From NCBI GenBank assembly GCA_023055355.1, contig JALJCS010000009.1, forward strand, positions 27,615,001 through 27,679,000: 64,000 bases of DNA. The letters are read 5' to 3'. The notes beneath the pieces were generated by a model. The model saw only the letters and a program-made list of their open reading frames with translations. It was not told where the DNA came from and searched no databases. The position numbers were made by a program, and so were the translations under genes. Of this stretch, positions 42,801-54,800 are shown piece after piece. Every line of letters starts with the position of its first letter. Position 1 is the stretch's first letter. Source of the stretch: Agelaius tricolor (Eukaryota; Chordata; Aves; Passeriformes; Icteridae).

Positions 42801-45800
42801 CTTTCACTTGTGTAGAAGTAGAAACATTTTAGAAATGTGCTAAGTACTTCATGCAGGCATTGTTGCATTGGACACAATTACATGATGAAGAGAAACATGA
42901 AATATATGCATCTGTATCTCACACAGGATAAGGATCTTCAAAGGGCTATCTGTAGATCAAAGCCCAGCTGTAAAGGGTGATCAAATAACCTGCTGAATAA
43001 GACTAGAGGCTGAAGCCTTTTGGTACAGAAGCCCTGGTTTGTTTTGCCATAGACAGTGTCTTCTTGTGGGAGGTCCCAGTTTTGTGTCATCCCCGTTTGC
43101 ACATGCACACGAAGATCCAGCACACACACATCACTCTCTTCTCATGCGTATGGCAGAGCTGTAGCAGCTCTTAACTCCTCCATCATCCCACTCTCAACTC
43201 CTTTCAAAAAAAATCTGAAAATCATTGCACAAAACACATACTCCAGAAACTAGTCTCAGCCAAAAACTTAGGAAAAAGGTTTAAAAGGGGATGGTGGGGC
43301 ATGGGGGAACCAACCCAAAGCCCATTGTTTGTATATCCCTGTTAAGACAGATGAAGCTCTATAAATAAAATTATTGGTAAACTTCCTGTCATGGACGAGT
43401 GTGTATTAATACTTGCTATGAGCAATAAGTTCCATAATGAACTCTCTTCTTCCCTGAAACATTCCCAAGATTTCCAGCTATACATACACAAGGACACAAT
43501 ATATGAGCTGTACAGCTCTTTGTATCTCCATCATTTACAGAGACCTTGTTTCTTCATGATTCCTCAATGATGTAATAAGAAAGCAGTGGAATAGTTAAAC
43601 TTCAAATTTGACAATTATTGTACTTTTTTGGCTGTGTAAATGTAAGCAGAGACAGTTTCATGCTGTTTGTTAACTAATGGCAAGAAAAGTTTATTTAGAT
43701 TCTTATTAATCAGGTCTTAACAGTGTAAAGTGCTGAAGGACCTACCTTTGAGCAGTTCTGACCCAGTGCAATTCCAGACAGAACAGAATGCATCCCTCTT
43801 TGGGCAAGAGTTTCAGGAGGGCACTAGAATGTGTAACAACCTGCGTTGAAAAATGTAAGGAAGAACAGGAGATTGCACAGTACAACAGCAGGAGCTTTTG
43901 CCCACATTAGGAAGAAAGAGTGAGTCCACAGGAAGAAACACAGTGTCTTCTGTCTTCAAGTTCTGAAGTAGAAATGCCAGCTTAGGACAAATGCTAAGTT
44001 AAGAGACCATAGCTGCTCTTAAAAACAGAGAGAAGAGAAGAGAAGAGAAGAGAAGAGAAGAGAAGAGAAGAGAAGAGAAGAGAAGAGAAGAGAAGAGAAG
44101 AGAAGAGAAGAGAAGAGAAGAGAAGAGAAGAGAGAAGAAAGTGAGTTTGATGAATAAGATGAGTCAAGGAAAATCTTGTGGAATTTTCATAAGAAACAGC
44201 ATTTCTGGACCTGTTGGAGGACAGAACAGTTTTAGCGAAAGAGTTTTTGATGGATAGGAAGTAAACAGAATATAATACCAAGCTTTAGCTTTTTGGACTT
44301 GAGCTGTCCCTAAATTGTTTCCAAAGGTTTCATAGCCATGATAATTTTTTCTAGTATTCCCAAACTTTCATTAAAATGATTGGAAGCTCCAGTGCTATTG
44401 CTGGCTTCCTGACAGCTAGTTGTTACTGCAATCAACAGTTGCTTGAAGGAAGGCTTGATTAAAGTGTCACATTGTTGTAGTGAACTGGCATGTGACTTTT
44501 GTTTCTCCAGCCGACTTCCTTATCTCAAGCCTTTAATGAGGACCATTTAGAAGAGGGGTTTTTTCTCCTTGGGGCTTTTTTTTTTTTTAAAGCGGAACTC
44601 TTGAACTTTCCTCTTAAGCAAAATTCATTTGATGTTGAGTGTATCTTATTCAAATGTCCTTGACATTCATATCAAAAGATCTTTCATAACCTGTGCTGTA
44701 CACACACTAACAATGAGGAACTGAAACTTTTCCTCATATCATGTTTTGGGTTATACACACTCCAAGCATTAAAGCAGTTTGTCTTCCAGGTGGGTAACAG
44801 AACATAATAATTGTTAATTGTTATGATAGGAAAATATATAGGACTTGCTGAGTTAAAGTCCAATTGTCTTAGTTTGGTAACGAGGCATAAACAATGGAGG
44901 AAGCTGGAAAGTGGACAGAGGGTGTTGTTTGTCAGATAATGCTCTTGTGAGGTCTTTTGGAACTAGCTTAAAACATTCACTGCCATCCCAGAAGACTGAT
45001 TTTCATTTGTACCTGTGCAAGGTTTTCCAGGTCAGCTAAGAGCTACTGATTAAGTCAATTCGAACCCATTTGACACTGAAAGTTAGAACATGCTTGTACA
45101 ATCCAGTTTGATGACTCCTTTGTGGGAACAGTAACCTCTAGCTGTGACACTGAAACAAACACCTGGGAGTGGCACAGTGAAACTGCACTGGCCACTTCCA
45201 AAGTGATTACACCCTAATGTACCCAGTGCCTATTCAGAAAGGGCCTGATGAAGGCTTTGTTGGCAAGGAAAGAGCTCTTTATTCAGTAACTGTAGTGTGA
45301 GCTTGTCATCCACCCGTCCCCTCACAGGCACTTGTGGGAGAACATCCAAAGGGTTTTAAGGAGGGAAAACTGGATTAATTTCACTGTGCGTGAGATAGAT
45401 CTTGGAGAAGAGCCTCCAGGGTGTTGGGAAGTGGGGCCGAGGGTGTGGGTGGCATAGGAAAGGGGTTAAAAGACAGTAGTGCAAGGTGATAGTGCAAAGA
45501 AGTACAGCAGGACTTCATTGTGGCTTGAAAGAAAGAGTATGGTGGAGGGGAGAGCCAATGAAGGCAGTCCTCCGGGGTATGAGGGAAATACCACAGTTAA
45601 AATGTAGGGGAGAATGTTATCTCAGGACCTGAGTATCTGCTGTAGTAAAAAGGCCTCTGAGAGGCCTAAGAGGTATTTGGCATTGTAAATGAAGAAGAGG
45701 ATTGAAATGTTAATTTCAAAGAACAAAGAAAGATATAGATTCTGGACTGGTCCTTAGAGGGGATCAGATGTTGACACTAGTCACAGTGTCAAAGGAGACT

Positions 45801-48800
45801 GAGAGGAGATTCAGCAGCTGGACTTCACAAATATCATATTCTGAAGCAAGTAGCTCCGTGCTAAGGAAAGCAATCTGCAAGACAGCACATTTGTGTCTGC
45901 TTACAGACAGCACATCCAGTGCTTGAGAGCTGCAAAGGTCTTAACATGAGCTAACTGTGTTAATGCAAGTACCAGTAAGGTGTTTCTGCAATGAGAAGGG
46001 TCCTGTATGTGACCCAACATGGCTTGATTGGCCCAATTTCAAGCAGGTATTCCTAGCCATGGTTGTGTTTTTTTCAGCAGCTGTCTATGTGTGTAGTACA
46101 GATTGGAATTTCTCTTTTTATAGAATCATAGAATGGTTTGGGTTGGAAGGGATCTTCAGGATCAAATAGTTCCAAACCCTCTTGCCATAGCCAGAGACAC
46201 CTTCCGCTAGACCAGGTTACTCAGAGCCCCATTTAACCTGTCCTCGAACAGCTCCAAGGATGGGGCATCCACAGCTTCTCTGTACAACTCGTCTCAGTGT
46301 CTCGCCACTCTCGAAGTGAAGAATTTCTTTGTAGTATTTTTCTAAACCTGCTCTCTTTCAGTTTAAAGCCATTCACCTTTGCCCTATCATTGCCTGTCCT
46401 GGTAAGGTCACTCTCCAGCTTTCCTATAGCCTCCTTTAGGTACCAGAAGGCTGCTCTAAGGTTCTCTTGGAAACTTCTCGGGTTGAACAACCTCAGCTCT
46501 CTCAGCCTGTCATCACAGGAAAGGTGCTTCATTCATGGCCTTCCTCTGGACTCACTCCAACAGGTCCACGATCTTCTTACGTTGGGGGCCCCAAAACTGG
46601 ATGCAGAATGCCAGGTGGGGTCTCACCAGAGTGGTGCGGGGCGGAGAATCCCCTCCCTCACCCTGCTGGCCATGCTGCTTTTGATGCAGCCTAGGATACA
46701 ATTGGCATGTTGCTGGGTTGTGTCAACCTTCTTGTCCACCAACACCCCCAGGTCCTTCTCCTGAGGGCTGCTTTCAATCTAGTGTACAGTGTACTACACA
46801 TAATTTAATATACTACTCATATTTTAATAGCATAATAATATTTTACTTTATAAGGTTATCTTGCATCCATGATACAAATGAACAGTGTGGTTCACAAAGG
46901 TCTTCTGGTTTGTTTGTGTTCAATAGGTATTAGCCCGTCACCTCCGACCTGGAACTCTGCGTGCTGTTTTTGGGAAGGACAAGATTCAGAATGCTGTTCA
47001 CTGCACAGACCTGCCTGAAGATGGACTTTTAGAGGTAAGGCTTGCTAGGCAAACATGTTCTCACAGGAAGTTGTAAAGTGAAATGCTTCTCTTGACACTC
47101 TTTTAAGCTAGTAAGTGTTTTCTTTGTGGAGTAGCTGTGTTCTAGACCAGACTAGACACAAAAAGAGAAAGTTTGTTAAGGGTGTTTGACTTAGTTAATT
47201 CTGATACTATAAAAAAATTCATCCATGCAGTTTTCTTGAATTAATACAGTACAATGAAGTATTCAATGGAATGAAACTCAAGAGTCTTCTCTTTGTCTGA
47301 ATGTGTCCTTGGGTCTGAACATCAGTACCTCACACTGCTTCTGCAGCGATACTTTCTTAGCCCTTTCTTGGGTGACCACCCTGACTCCTGAACTAAATTG
47401 TGTCTACAGTGAACTTGTGTGGAGCTTGGAATATTACAGGCAGTAGGGATTCAAATCCTCCAGATAGGGCCTAGGTTTATTTGTAGACAGTCATACTTAC
47501 GTACATCAGTTAATATTTCCTGTTTCTATATTAACTTACTAATTATTATTTGATTTTGGCTTTATATGCCAAAATTTAAAGTCCAATAAAATGAGAAAAT
47601 GATAAATTGCAGGACTTTGTAAAGACAGAAGTACTCATTATGAAAACCAGAACAAGCTCATTCACTTAATTCTGTGCCTCAAAACTAAGGTCCATGGCAG
47701 GGGGTTGAAATGGTGTGTAATCTTGGATGGATCTCTGTGTCAATGGAGATGCTTTTCAAGTGCATGCACAGCTTATTTTTTGCTGCCTGTATGTATTTGT
47801 GAGTGCTTTGCTGTCAGGTACAGCAGAACCATTGAGCAGCAAGTGCTGTCCTACTTAAATAATTTTACATTGCCAAAATGGTGGTTTCATGGGGGAGTGA
47901 GGAAGATCGAACTTCATCTTCCTCCATGAAATAACCTGTGGGTTAAAGTGCTTTTGCTAGGAAATCCCATCTAGTTTAAGGCACAGACTAGTGAAATTCA
48001 GCACTGAGGATGGCAACCAATATAAACAAAGTTGCAGCTTTTTTACCATTTTCAAGATATCATTAAAAGTTAACAATTTTGAGTTTTTCCATTAGGGTTT
48101 ATACAAGCAAACTGGTATTTTTTCACCACATGCCTGAAGTTCCTCATCCATGGCTTTCCAGTGGCAGCAGAACAAAAGAACTGCCTGTAAGGGGAAAATT
48201 AAACAAGCCAACACTCGAAGAACATTTTAGTACTCCATCAGAATTTTCCACTGTCTGTTGCCTTTACATTGGTGCAAAGCAGGTTTTGCTGGTTGTTTAA
48301 ATTGTGTTCAGAGCCACTATAAGTGAGGCAAGAGTTGCTTCTCCAAAACAAAAACTGAGCCTGGCATTCTTTCTCAAGGGTCTCCATTACATGTGTTTGT
48401 CTTTCAAATCCTGCAGCTCAGTCATAACCAAAGTTGTTGATCTGGTATTACTCTGACTACACACCTTGCAGTTCCTGGTGCAGTCTGATCTTTTTAACAG
48501 TAGCTTATTGATTGTATTTTTTTGGGAAAGGGATCTAAGATAGTTTTTTACCATAGGCATAATTGTGTGCAGAATATTGCTGTTCATCAATCTGTAGTTT
48601 CTTCTATAACAGCCCAGGTTAAGCCTGCATTTGTAAAGGACGTCACTACATGTTGTTTAGTGAGTAAATAAAGCAGTGAATGTTTTGAATTGAGAACAGT
48701 GAGTTTGTACAAAGGAAGCCTTGGCTGTATCTGTTGGTGGGTGTGAGGAGTATTTACACTGTTAATGCTGAAGCAGCTTATTAGACGTCCCTGCCACAGT

Positions 48801-51800
48801 CCTGACTCCTGCTGTGGCTGCATGTCCTGTGTGCACACAGGGTGTGTGCAGGGCCTGCAGTGCCCAAGGCATCCTGGAGGAAATATGGAGGGACTGCTGC
48901 TCTTGACACTGTGTATGGAAAGCTGAATAGGTTGGTTTGTGTCTTAATTGGTTTTGTGCCTTTTGAACTTCCAGAACTAAATGGAGATGGAAAGGGGAGA
49001 TCCCTGGTTGACCAAGTATTCTGTGATGGGCCTTAAAATGCATAGTGTTTATGGAAGCACAACAGAAGCATGTTCCCTTGTAGAAGGGTACACACTGGTG
49101 CCTTCTTGGGAACTTTGGTACCTTTAGTGCAAGACACTGTTTATCTTAAGATTTCTCCACCTTTCTCTTCAGTTTTCATCACCCAGTTTCAGATCTAGCT
49201 GAAATTTGAAGAATTTGCAATAGCAACTGCTGTCTCATTGTCCACAAACGGAGACTTCTTATAGGAGATGAGCTAGGTAATTGAGAATTAGATAAAATGC
49301 TTCCTGAAGTTAATAGCCAAAATCTAGGTGGCTTTGGTGTTTTACACTTAATTGACTGTCACTGGGAAGGGCAAGGTTGTAACCTTTCTCCCAAAAATCA
49401 TGACTAAGGAGTACTTGGTGAAAGGAGACAGAACACTGTCTTGGGAACAACAAGGAGTAATTAACTAAATAAGGGTCAGCTTGTGCACCTAGTTTAGAAC
49501 ACTATACTTTAATAATGTAGTACAGCAATTTTTCAGTGTTTTTCTCTTAGAACTCCTTTCCATGGATCTGAAAAAAGGAAAGTTCACTTTTAATCTTAAA
49601 ACCCCCTCAAACAAACAAACCAACCTCAAAAGCAAATATGAGCACTTGCTCCCACCAGTACGACCCTTAACTCCTGTCTTTGTTCTACAAACGACTTCAC
49701 ATTTTAGGCAGTGACTAAAGAATATCAGAATTAATGAATAACTCACTTTTGCTCGAGAAAGGAGGGGAGATGCAGCTGAACCTTAAATGTAGCTGGTCAC
49801 AGTAGTAAAATCAGTGTATTTTCATTTGCAGAACTTTAAGTGCTCTTTTTTATTCCTAGCTTAGTGATACAGGAATGTGAATATTGCCCTTATCTCTTAG
49901 ATGAGTTGTTTGACTTACTAGGTCAGGCACTTACTTATTCACTTCATAGACTTGTGTGTCCTCTTATCAGTACAAAATATATTTTTACAAGTGACAATGA
50001 GAAGACACAAATAGCTCAGAACAGTCTGTTTTCTCAGCCTTGTCATCAGTTTCTCATTTTAATGAGAAGAGGAAAAAAAGGAGGAAGAGTAGAGAAGGGA
50101 GACTGATAGCAGTGGAGTATTTGTGAGATTATGCAGTTTCATTACTGAAGGTTCAACCAGCAGCTGATTGTTGTGTTGTACGTTCATTCAGAGCAGGCAA
50201 TTGCATTTGTTTCCCACATCCAAAGCAGGTACAGCTCTACCTCTCGTCAGGTTTTTTACCTGTTTTGTATAAAGCAGGTACTATTTGGGGAAAGCAATTA
50301 CGGTACTCACCTGCTTTCATGTTCCTTGTGAGTCAGGTAGGGCCAGGACTGGAACATGCATATTTTATATGCCAAGGAACTGCTCTGTTTCACAGACTAG
50401 GGATGTGTCATCTACATGTGATGAAAGATGATTCTGTTTCTCAACTCACCATCTTTGACCTGAGGAACGTTTCTGATAAATATCTTGATGAAATAGAAGC
50501 TGGCAAACTGTTGGATCTGATGAATCATCATTCTCTAGACAAAAGAAGTTTCCTTAAAATTGATCATTCCTGGAATAGTTCTTAATCAAAGTAGTGATAC
50601 ACGTATTGCAGCTACCAGACTTCACAGTTTGTGTCCCTCTTTAAAGAAGTGAAGGCAAATTAAAAATCAATCATAAAGGCCTTATTCACATCACTGAAAC
50701 TACAGTGAGTAAAATTTCCCACAGGAGGTGGTGCTGTACGCACACCTCACTTCCCTGGGTCTCAAGTAGCTCAGTACCTTTCAGATTATGCAGGAAACCA
50801 CGTAATTAAAAAACTGGTAGCCCAGAACTGCAGTTATAACAAAACCAGAATTTCTGGGGTTTGGGACACTCTGCCTGTAACTTGTTGCTCATACTGTGCA
50901 GTTCAAGCTTTTTGATTTTGGTTTTTTGCGTGTGTGAGCAGTTCCATAAGGGCATTTGCAATGCAGAAAATCACTCTGGGGATACAGAATGCACACATCT
51001 GGAGTGACCTAAAAGGTCTCTCCATTGCAGTGCAGCCTGCTGAGCCACCCAGGCTGGCTTTGTGTTCCTGTGCCATGGTGTTGGGGCAATCAATCAGTCT
51101 CACGAAGTTTCTTTGCATAGTTACCAATTCCTTAATAGTCATACATGTGTTTGTGTGTGTGTACTTAGACACAGGAGAAGATGCTGCCCTCAGTGAGACA
51201 TGCATGAGAAAGGATTTGCTGTGAGACGGATAAAATTGAGTCCTGCGTGAAACAGCCTTTTCCCTGTTGCCGAGGGTGATGCTGTTATTAGGTGACTAAT
51301 CCTTGTTCAATATCGTGACAATTGCTGCGGGTGTGTGCTTACCCGTGCCTTTGTGTGCCTGCTAGGCTACGAGTGGAACTGCAGAGGGGGGTGACCTCTC
51401 AAGCCACTTTTCGTGGGAGTGGGGGATGTGCCAGCTGCCTTCCCAATCTTGTGTCCCCACGGGCGCTCTCAGCTGGCGCTGCGTGTGCCACCGCATGGCC
51501 GCCGGGTGCATCAGGCTCCTCCTTGGGCATCGGCACCGTGTCAGTTTTCAGCGTCACGGGCAGCTCTCCAGACAGGCAGGAGCGAGGACCTGCTCGAGTA
51601 TCGTTTTCTGGCCTTTTCCCTTGCCTCGAGCTATTTGTGGCACTCACAGACATGAAAATAACCTATCAAAGGGGGATGACTTTGCTGTTATCAAAGAATG
51701 GGTTTCATCTATCTTCCGAGAGAGCTGTCATGACGGTTGTTTTTTTCCCTATCACTTCTTTGAATTTCAGCTGTACAGTGGTGTTCAAGTGTAGTGCTGG

Positions 51801-54800
51801 GGACTGGCTGAATGTACAACAAACTGCTGGAGGCTCTTTGTTCCTTTGCTCAGCCTTGCACCAGTGAGACTGGCTTACTGCTCCTAGGGCATTAAAGCAA
51901 ACAAGTAATATCACCTAGGGACAGATCAGCTACAGTGATCTGCAGGACAGAGACTCCCACAGCTCTGGCACTGGAAGTTCAGCCGCCTGGATCCGGCCTT
52001 GGGGAGATGTGAGGTGATGTTGTACAGCGAGCGGTGACAGGATGGTCCAGTTCAGCAGAAAGAAGTGTTTTGTCCAGGCTGGTGCTGTGGACAATGAAAA
52101 CTGTGATAGTTTTCCTCAGACTTGGAGACTTGGTATAAGCTGAATGCTCTGCTGAGTGTTAAGAGCTGTACTGCTCCTAAGCTTTTGGTGCAGTGTGTAT
52201 TCCACCTGCTAGAGGCCAGCTGTCCTTGGTCTGGCATTCCAGATCATGCCAGGAGAAGCATGTCTTATTTTTCCTTTCCCTTTCCGTTTTTTCAGGAAGG
52301 CTGAGGGCAGGGTGGTATTTTAGGAAGCTGTTCAGGGTGGACAGGGGAGCAGTTGCTTTGGAGGGGGGAATGCAACGCATGTTTCCATAACCACTTCCTG
52401 TTACTGAAGCACTCTGCTGGCTGCCACCTTGCCCTTTCTTGTGTGTTGCCTCCTTGGCTGCCCACTGCCATTGTCTGGAAATGGGAGTGTGATGCAAGGT
52501 GCTCACTATCATCCACCATGGAAATGCTTCTGTACCACTAATGAGCTGATAGGTGGGCTGAGGTTAAAGTGCAACAGTTTAGGATGGAAGACATCAGAAG
52601 GATGTAGCTCTGTTAAACTAGTCCTTTTTGTTGCATCGAGGTATAGTCCAAGCAATTTAATAAAGCATGTCAATGAGTAACTCTCAGAAGCATCGATGGA
52701 ATTTGTGTGTGTCACACTTGGAACAAAGGTCTCCTCCATTGCTTGTTACAGATTAACTTGTCTGGTATTATGCAAGCTGCCTCTGCCAGCCGAGAACTAA
52801 CTCTCCTCATTCACAGAGCAGCCCAGCTTGTAAAACATTACACAGCAGAAGTGCATAGCATGGCAATGAACCTTTCACTGAGGGCATTTCAGCCCTCTGC
52901 ATTTCCCTCAGGAGTCTTTAAAATATTTTAATAAAGAAGCCATTGTTTCACTCAGTCATATGGCAATTTTGCAATGAAGTCTTTTATTAGAGGCCCACAC
53001 TGAGCTGCATAATCCAGGGTAAAATGCTTTTCACTGTTTCCAGTGAAAAGTAATAAAAATTGAGTGGTTTGAGTGAGGTTGGCTTTCGCAGTTTTTTCTC
53101 CCAAGTTTTCATCCAAGCAGTAGCTATTTTTGTCTGTCAGTTGGAAATTTCAGTCTCTCCTGGTACAAGATGATTTCTAGAGAGGTCTGTCAGATAATGG
53201 TTGTTATGATTCAAGTGCTTTTCCATTTAAACTTTCTGAGACCTTTTATCTAACAAAGGAACAGGTTGGAAAGAATCTGGAGTGTAAGAAAACTTAATCT
53301 TACTTGGTGGTGGTTTTGCATACCAGAACACGTTAGCCAGCACTGGAATGTTGTCTCACGATGTTTCCTGGTGCTTTATATATACTTGTACAGAGAATTA
53401 AGTAACCCTTTTGCCTAGGCCTATCTGAAGGAAATGAAGAATTAAAAATAACATTAATAGATGGATAGATATTGGAGATGTTGGTGATTTCTCTTTTAAA
53501 GATTATTGTGTTATTAGGTCACGTGCAGCCTCATTTTGAGCACAGGTTGTATAATTATTATACTTGTGGGCTAGACAGGCAACCTAAACCAGGAACTTGT
53601 TTAAACAGTGTTGTGAAATAGTTCACCTCTTGTGCTTCCACTTCTGGGTAAAATCCGAGGTCCAGTTACGCCTTGTTCTGCCAAGTCTGTAAGTGCCAGA
53701 GAGAAGAAGTTAATGAGTGTGAACCAAGCAGCTGCCAAAGCTCTTTAAGTTTCACCTGATCCTGAAGGTAATCTATGTGATGAACAGGGCTTGGCTTTTC
53801 ACACATGTTTGTGTTGCGCTGAGCAAAGTAATTTTGTGGAGGGGAGGTCAAGGTGGAGGGAAGGCGTGACACTTCTTGATAACTCATCTGAGGCCCAGTT
53901 TGTGTCTTTGAGACTGCTGCCTTCTTTCTTTCCCTCAGCATGTTCTCATTTTTTAACCAAAAAGCCCAGGTCCTTTTTCCATTTCTCCTTTTCCTTGAGC
54001 TGAAGCAGAGCAACTCAGCTGCACCATGGGCAAACTACAGCAAAGAGGACAAAAAAGCTCAGGGGAGCAGCTTATACAGCAAGAGCAGTAAGGGCATGCT
54101 GTAGTTGTACAGCCACATAGAAGCTCAGAATATCCTTCATTTCTGGAGCAAGGGGCCCTGCACCTTATTGGGGGGTAAGAGAAACACTGTTGTTCTATAA
54201 CAAATATGCTCTGAGATGCCCATAAATTTTTATGTGGTTTCCTGTTATTGACCTCAGCATTGCACCTCCCACCTCTCTCTCAGAGGTCAAATAGACAAAT
54301 TATTATCTCTGCTGGTGCTTCCCGTGTAGGGTTTACCCCTTGTCATCTCACTGCAGCTTCCTTCACTGACTACCATCAACCAACAGTAATTAAGAGGAGA
54401 ATTTAAGTCAGCTATTTTCATACATGTGTTGAAATACATATGGAACATGGGAGGAAAAACTCAAAGCCAAACATGTTAATATGGATAGAAAACTGTGAAA
54501 AAGGTTTCCTGTCTGTCATAGATGCTAATACCATGGCATATATTGACACTAGAGTTAGTCAAGCTCTAGAAACTAATTCTTCTTTTGTAATTAATAATAG
54601 CTAATGATTCAAAGCATAGTCTCATGCCACTACTGGTTTTGTGCTGTCGTAGCGCTGGGCTTAGATACTGTGTTGATCCTGTGCTAGCAGCTGTGCAAAC
54701 ACAAAACAGGATGGCAGTGGTCACCTGAAAGGATGTTAGCTGTAGTCTAGGGCTCCTTGAAGTCACCCAGCATCTTCTGGTTTCAGTAAGAGCTGCATTC

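Larger units (their letters stand above)
27055..46926 (+). other. NME7: NME7 intron, about 19.9 kb
   Basis: This is the largest intron in the window. It contains MIR-like relics (31515-31650, 38785-38865), an LTR (about 36110-36422), a sense CR1 fragment (about 36690-37993), a 14-bp duplication (39758-39785), a T22 run (40332-40353), a perfect AGAAG array (44031-44130) and an antisense CR1 3' end (46121-46782). The rest shows nothing I recognise. Confidence 0.83.

Noticed and set aside
44031..44139. Regular repeat as a possible CRISPR array
   Set aside because: It is a simple pentanucleotide tandem repeat without spacers, in a vertebrate genome.
44870..45600. TGTCTTAGTTTGG start reminiscent of an LTR
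   Set aside because: No polyadenylation signal plus CA end or target duplication could be paired with it.
46297..46764. 155-codon open frame on the + strand
   Set aside because: It lies wholly inside an antisense CR1 3' end, a frequent source of false bird proteins.
50265..50585. 106-codon open frame that looked protein-like near its end
   Set aside because: No family match that I recognise, no splice sites fitting NME7, and no second segment nearby.
51322..51867. 181-codon open frame as a possible gene
   Set aside because: No recognisable motif, several other frames are open over the same CpG-rich bases, and no splice or promoter structure was seen. Kept only as a CpG-rich patch.
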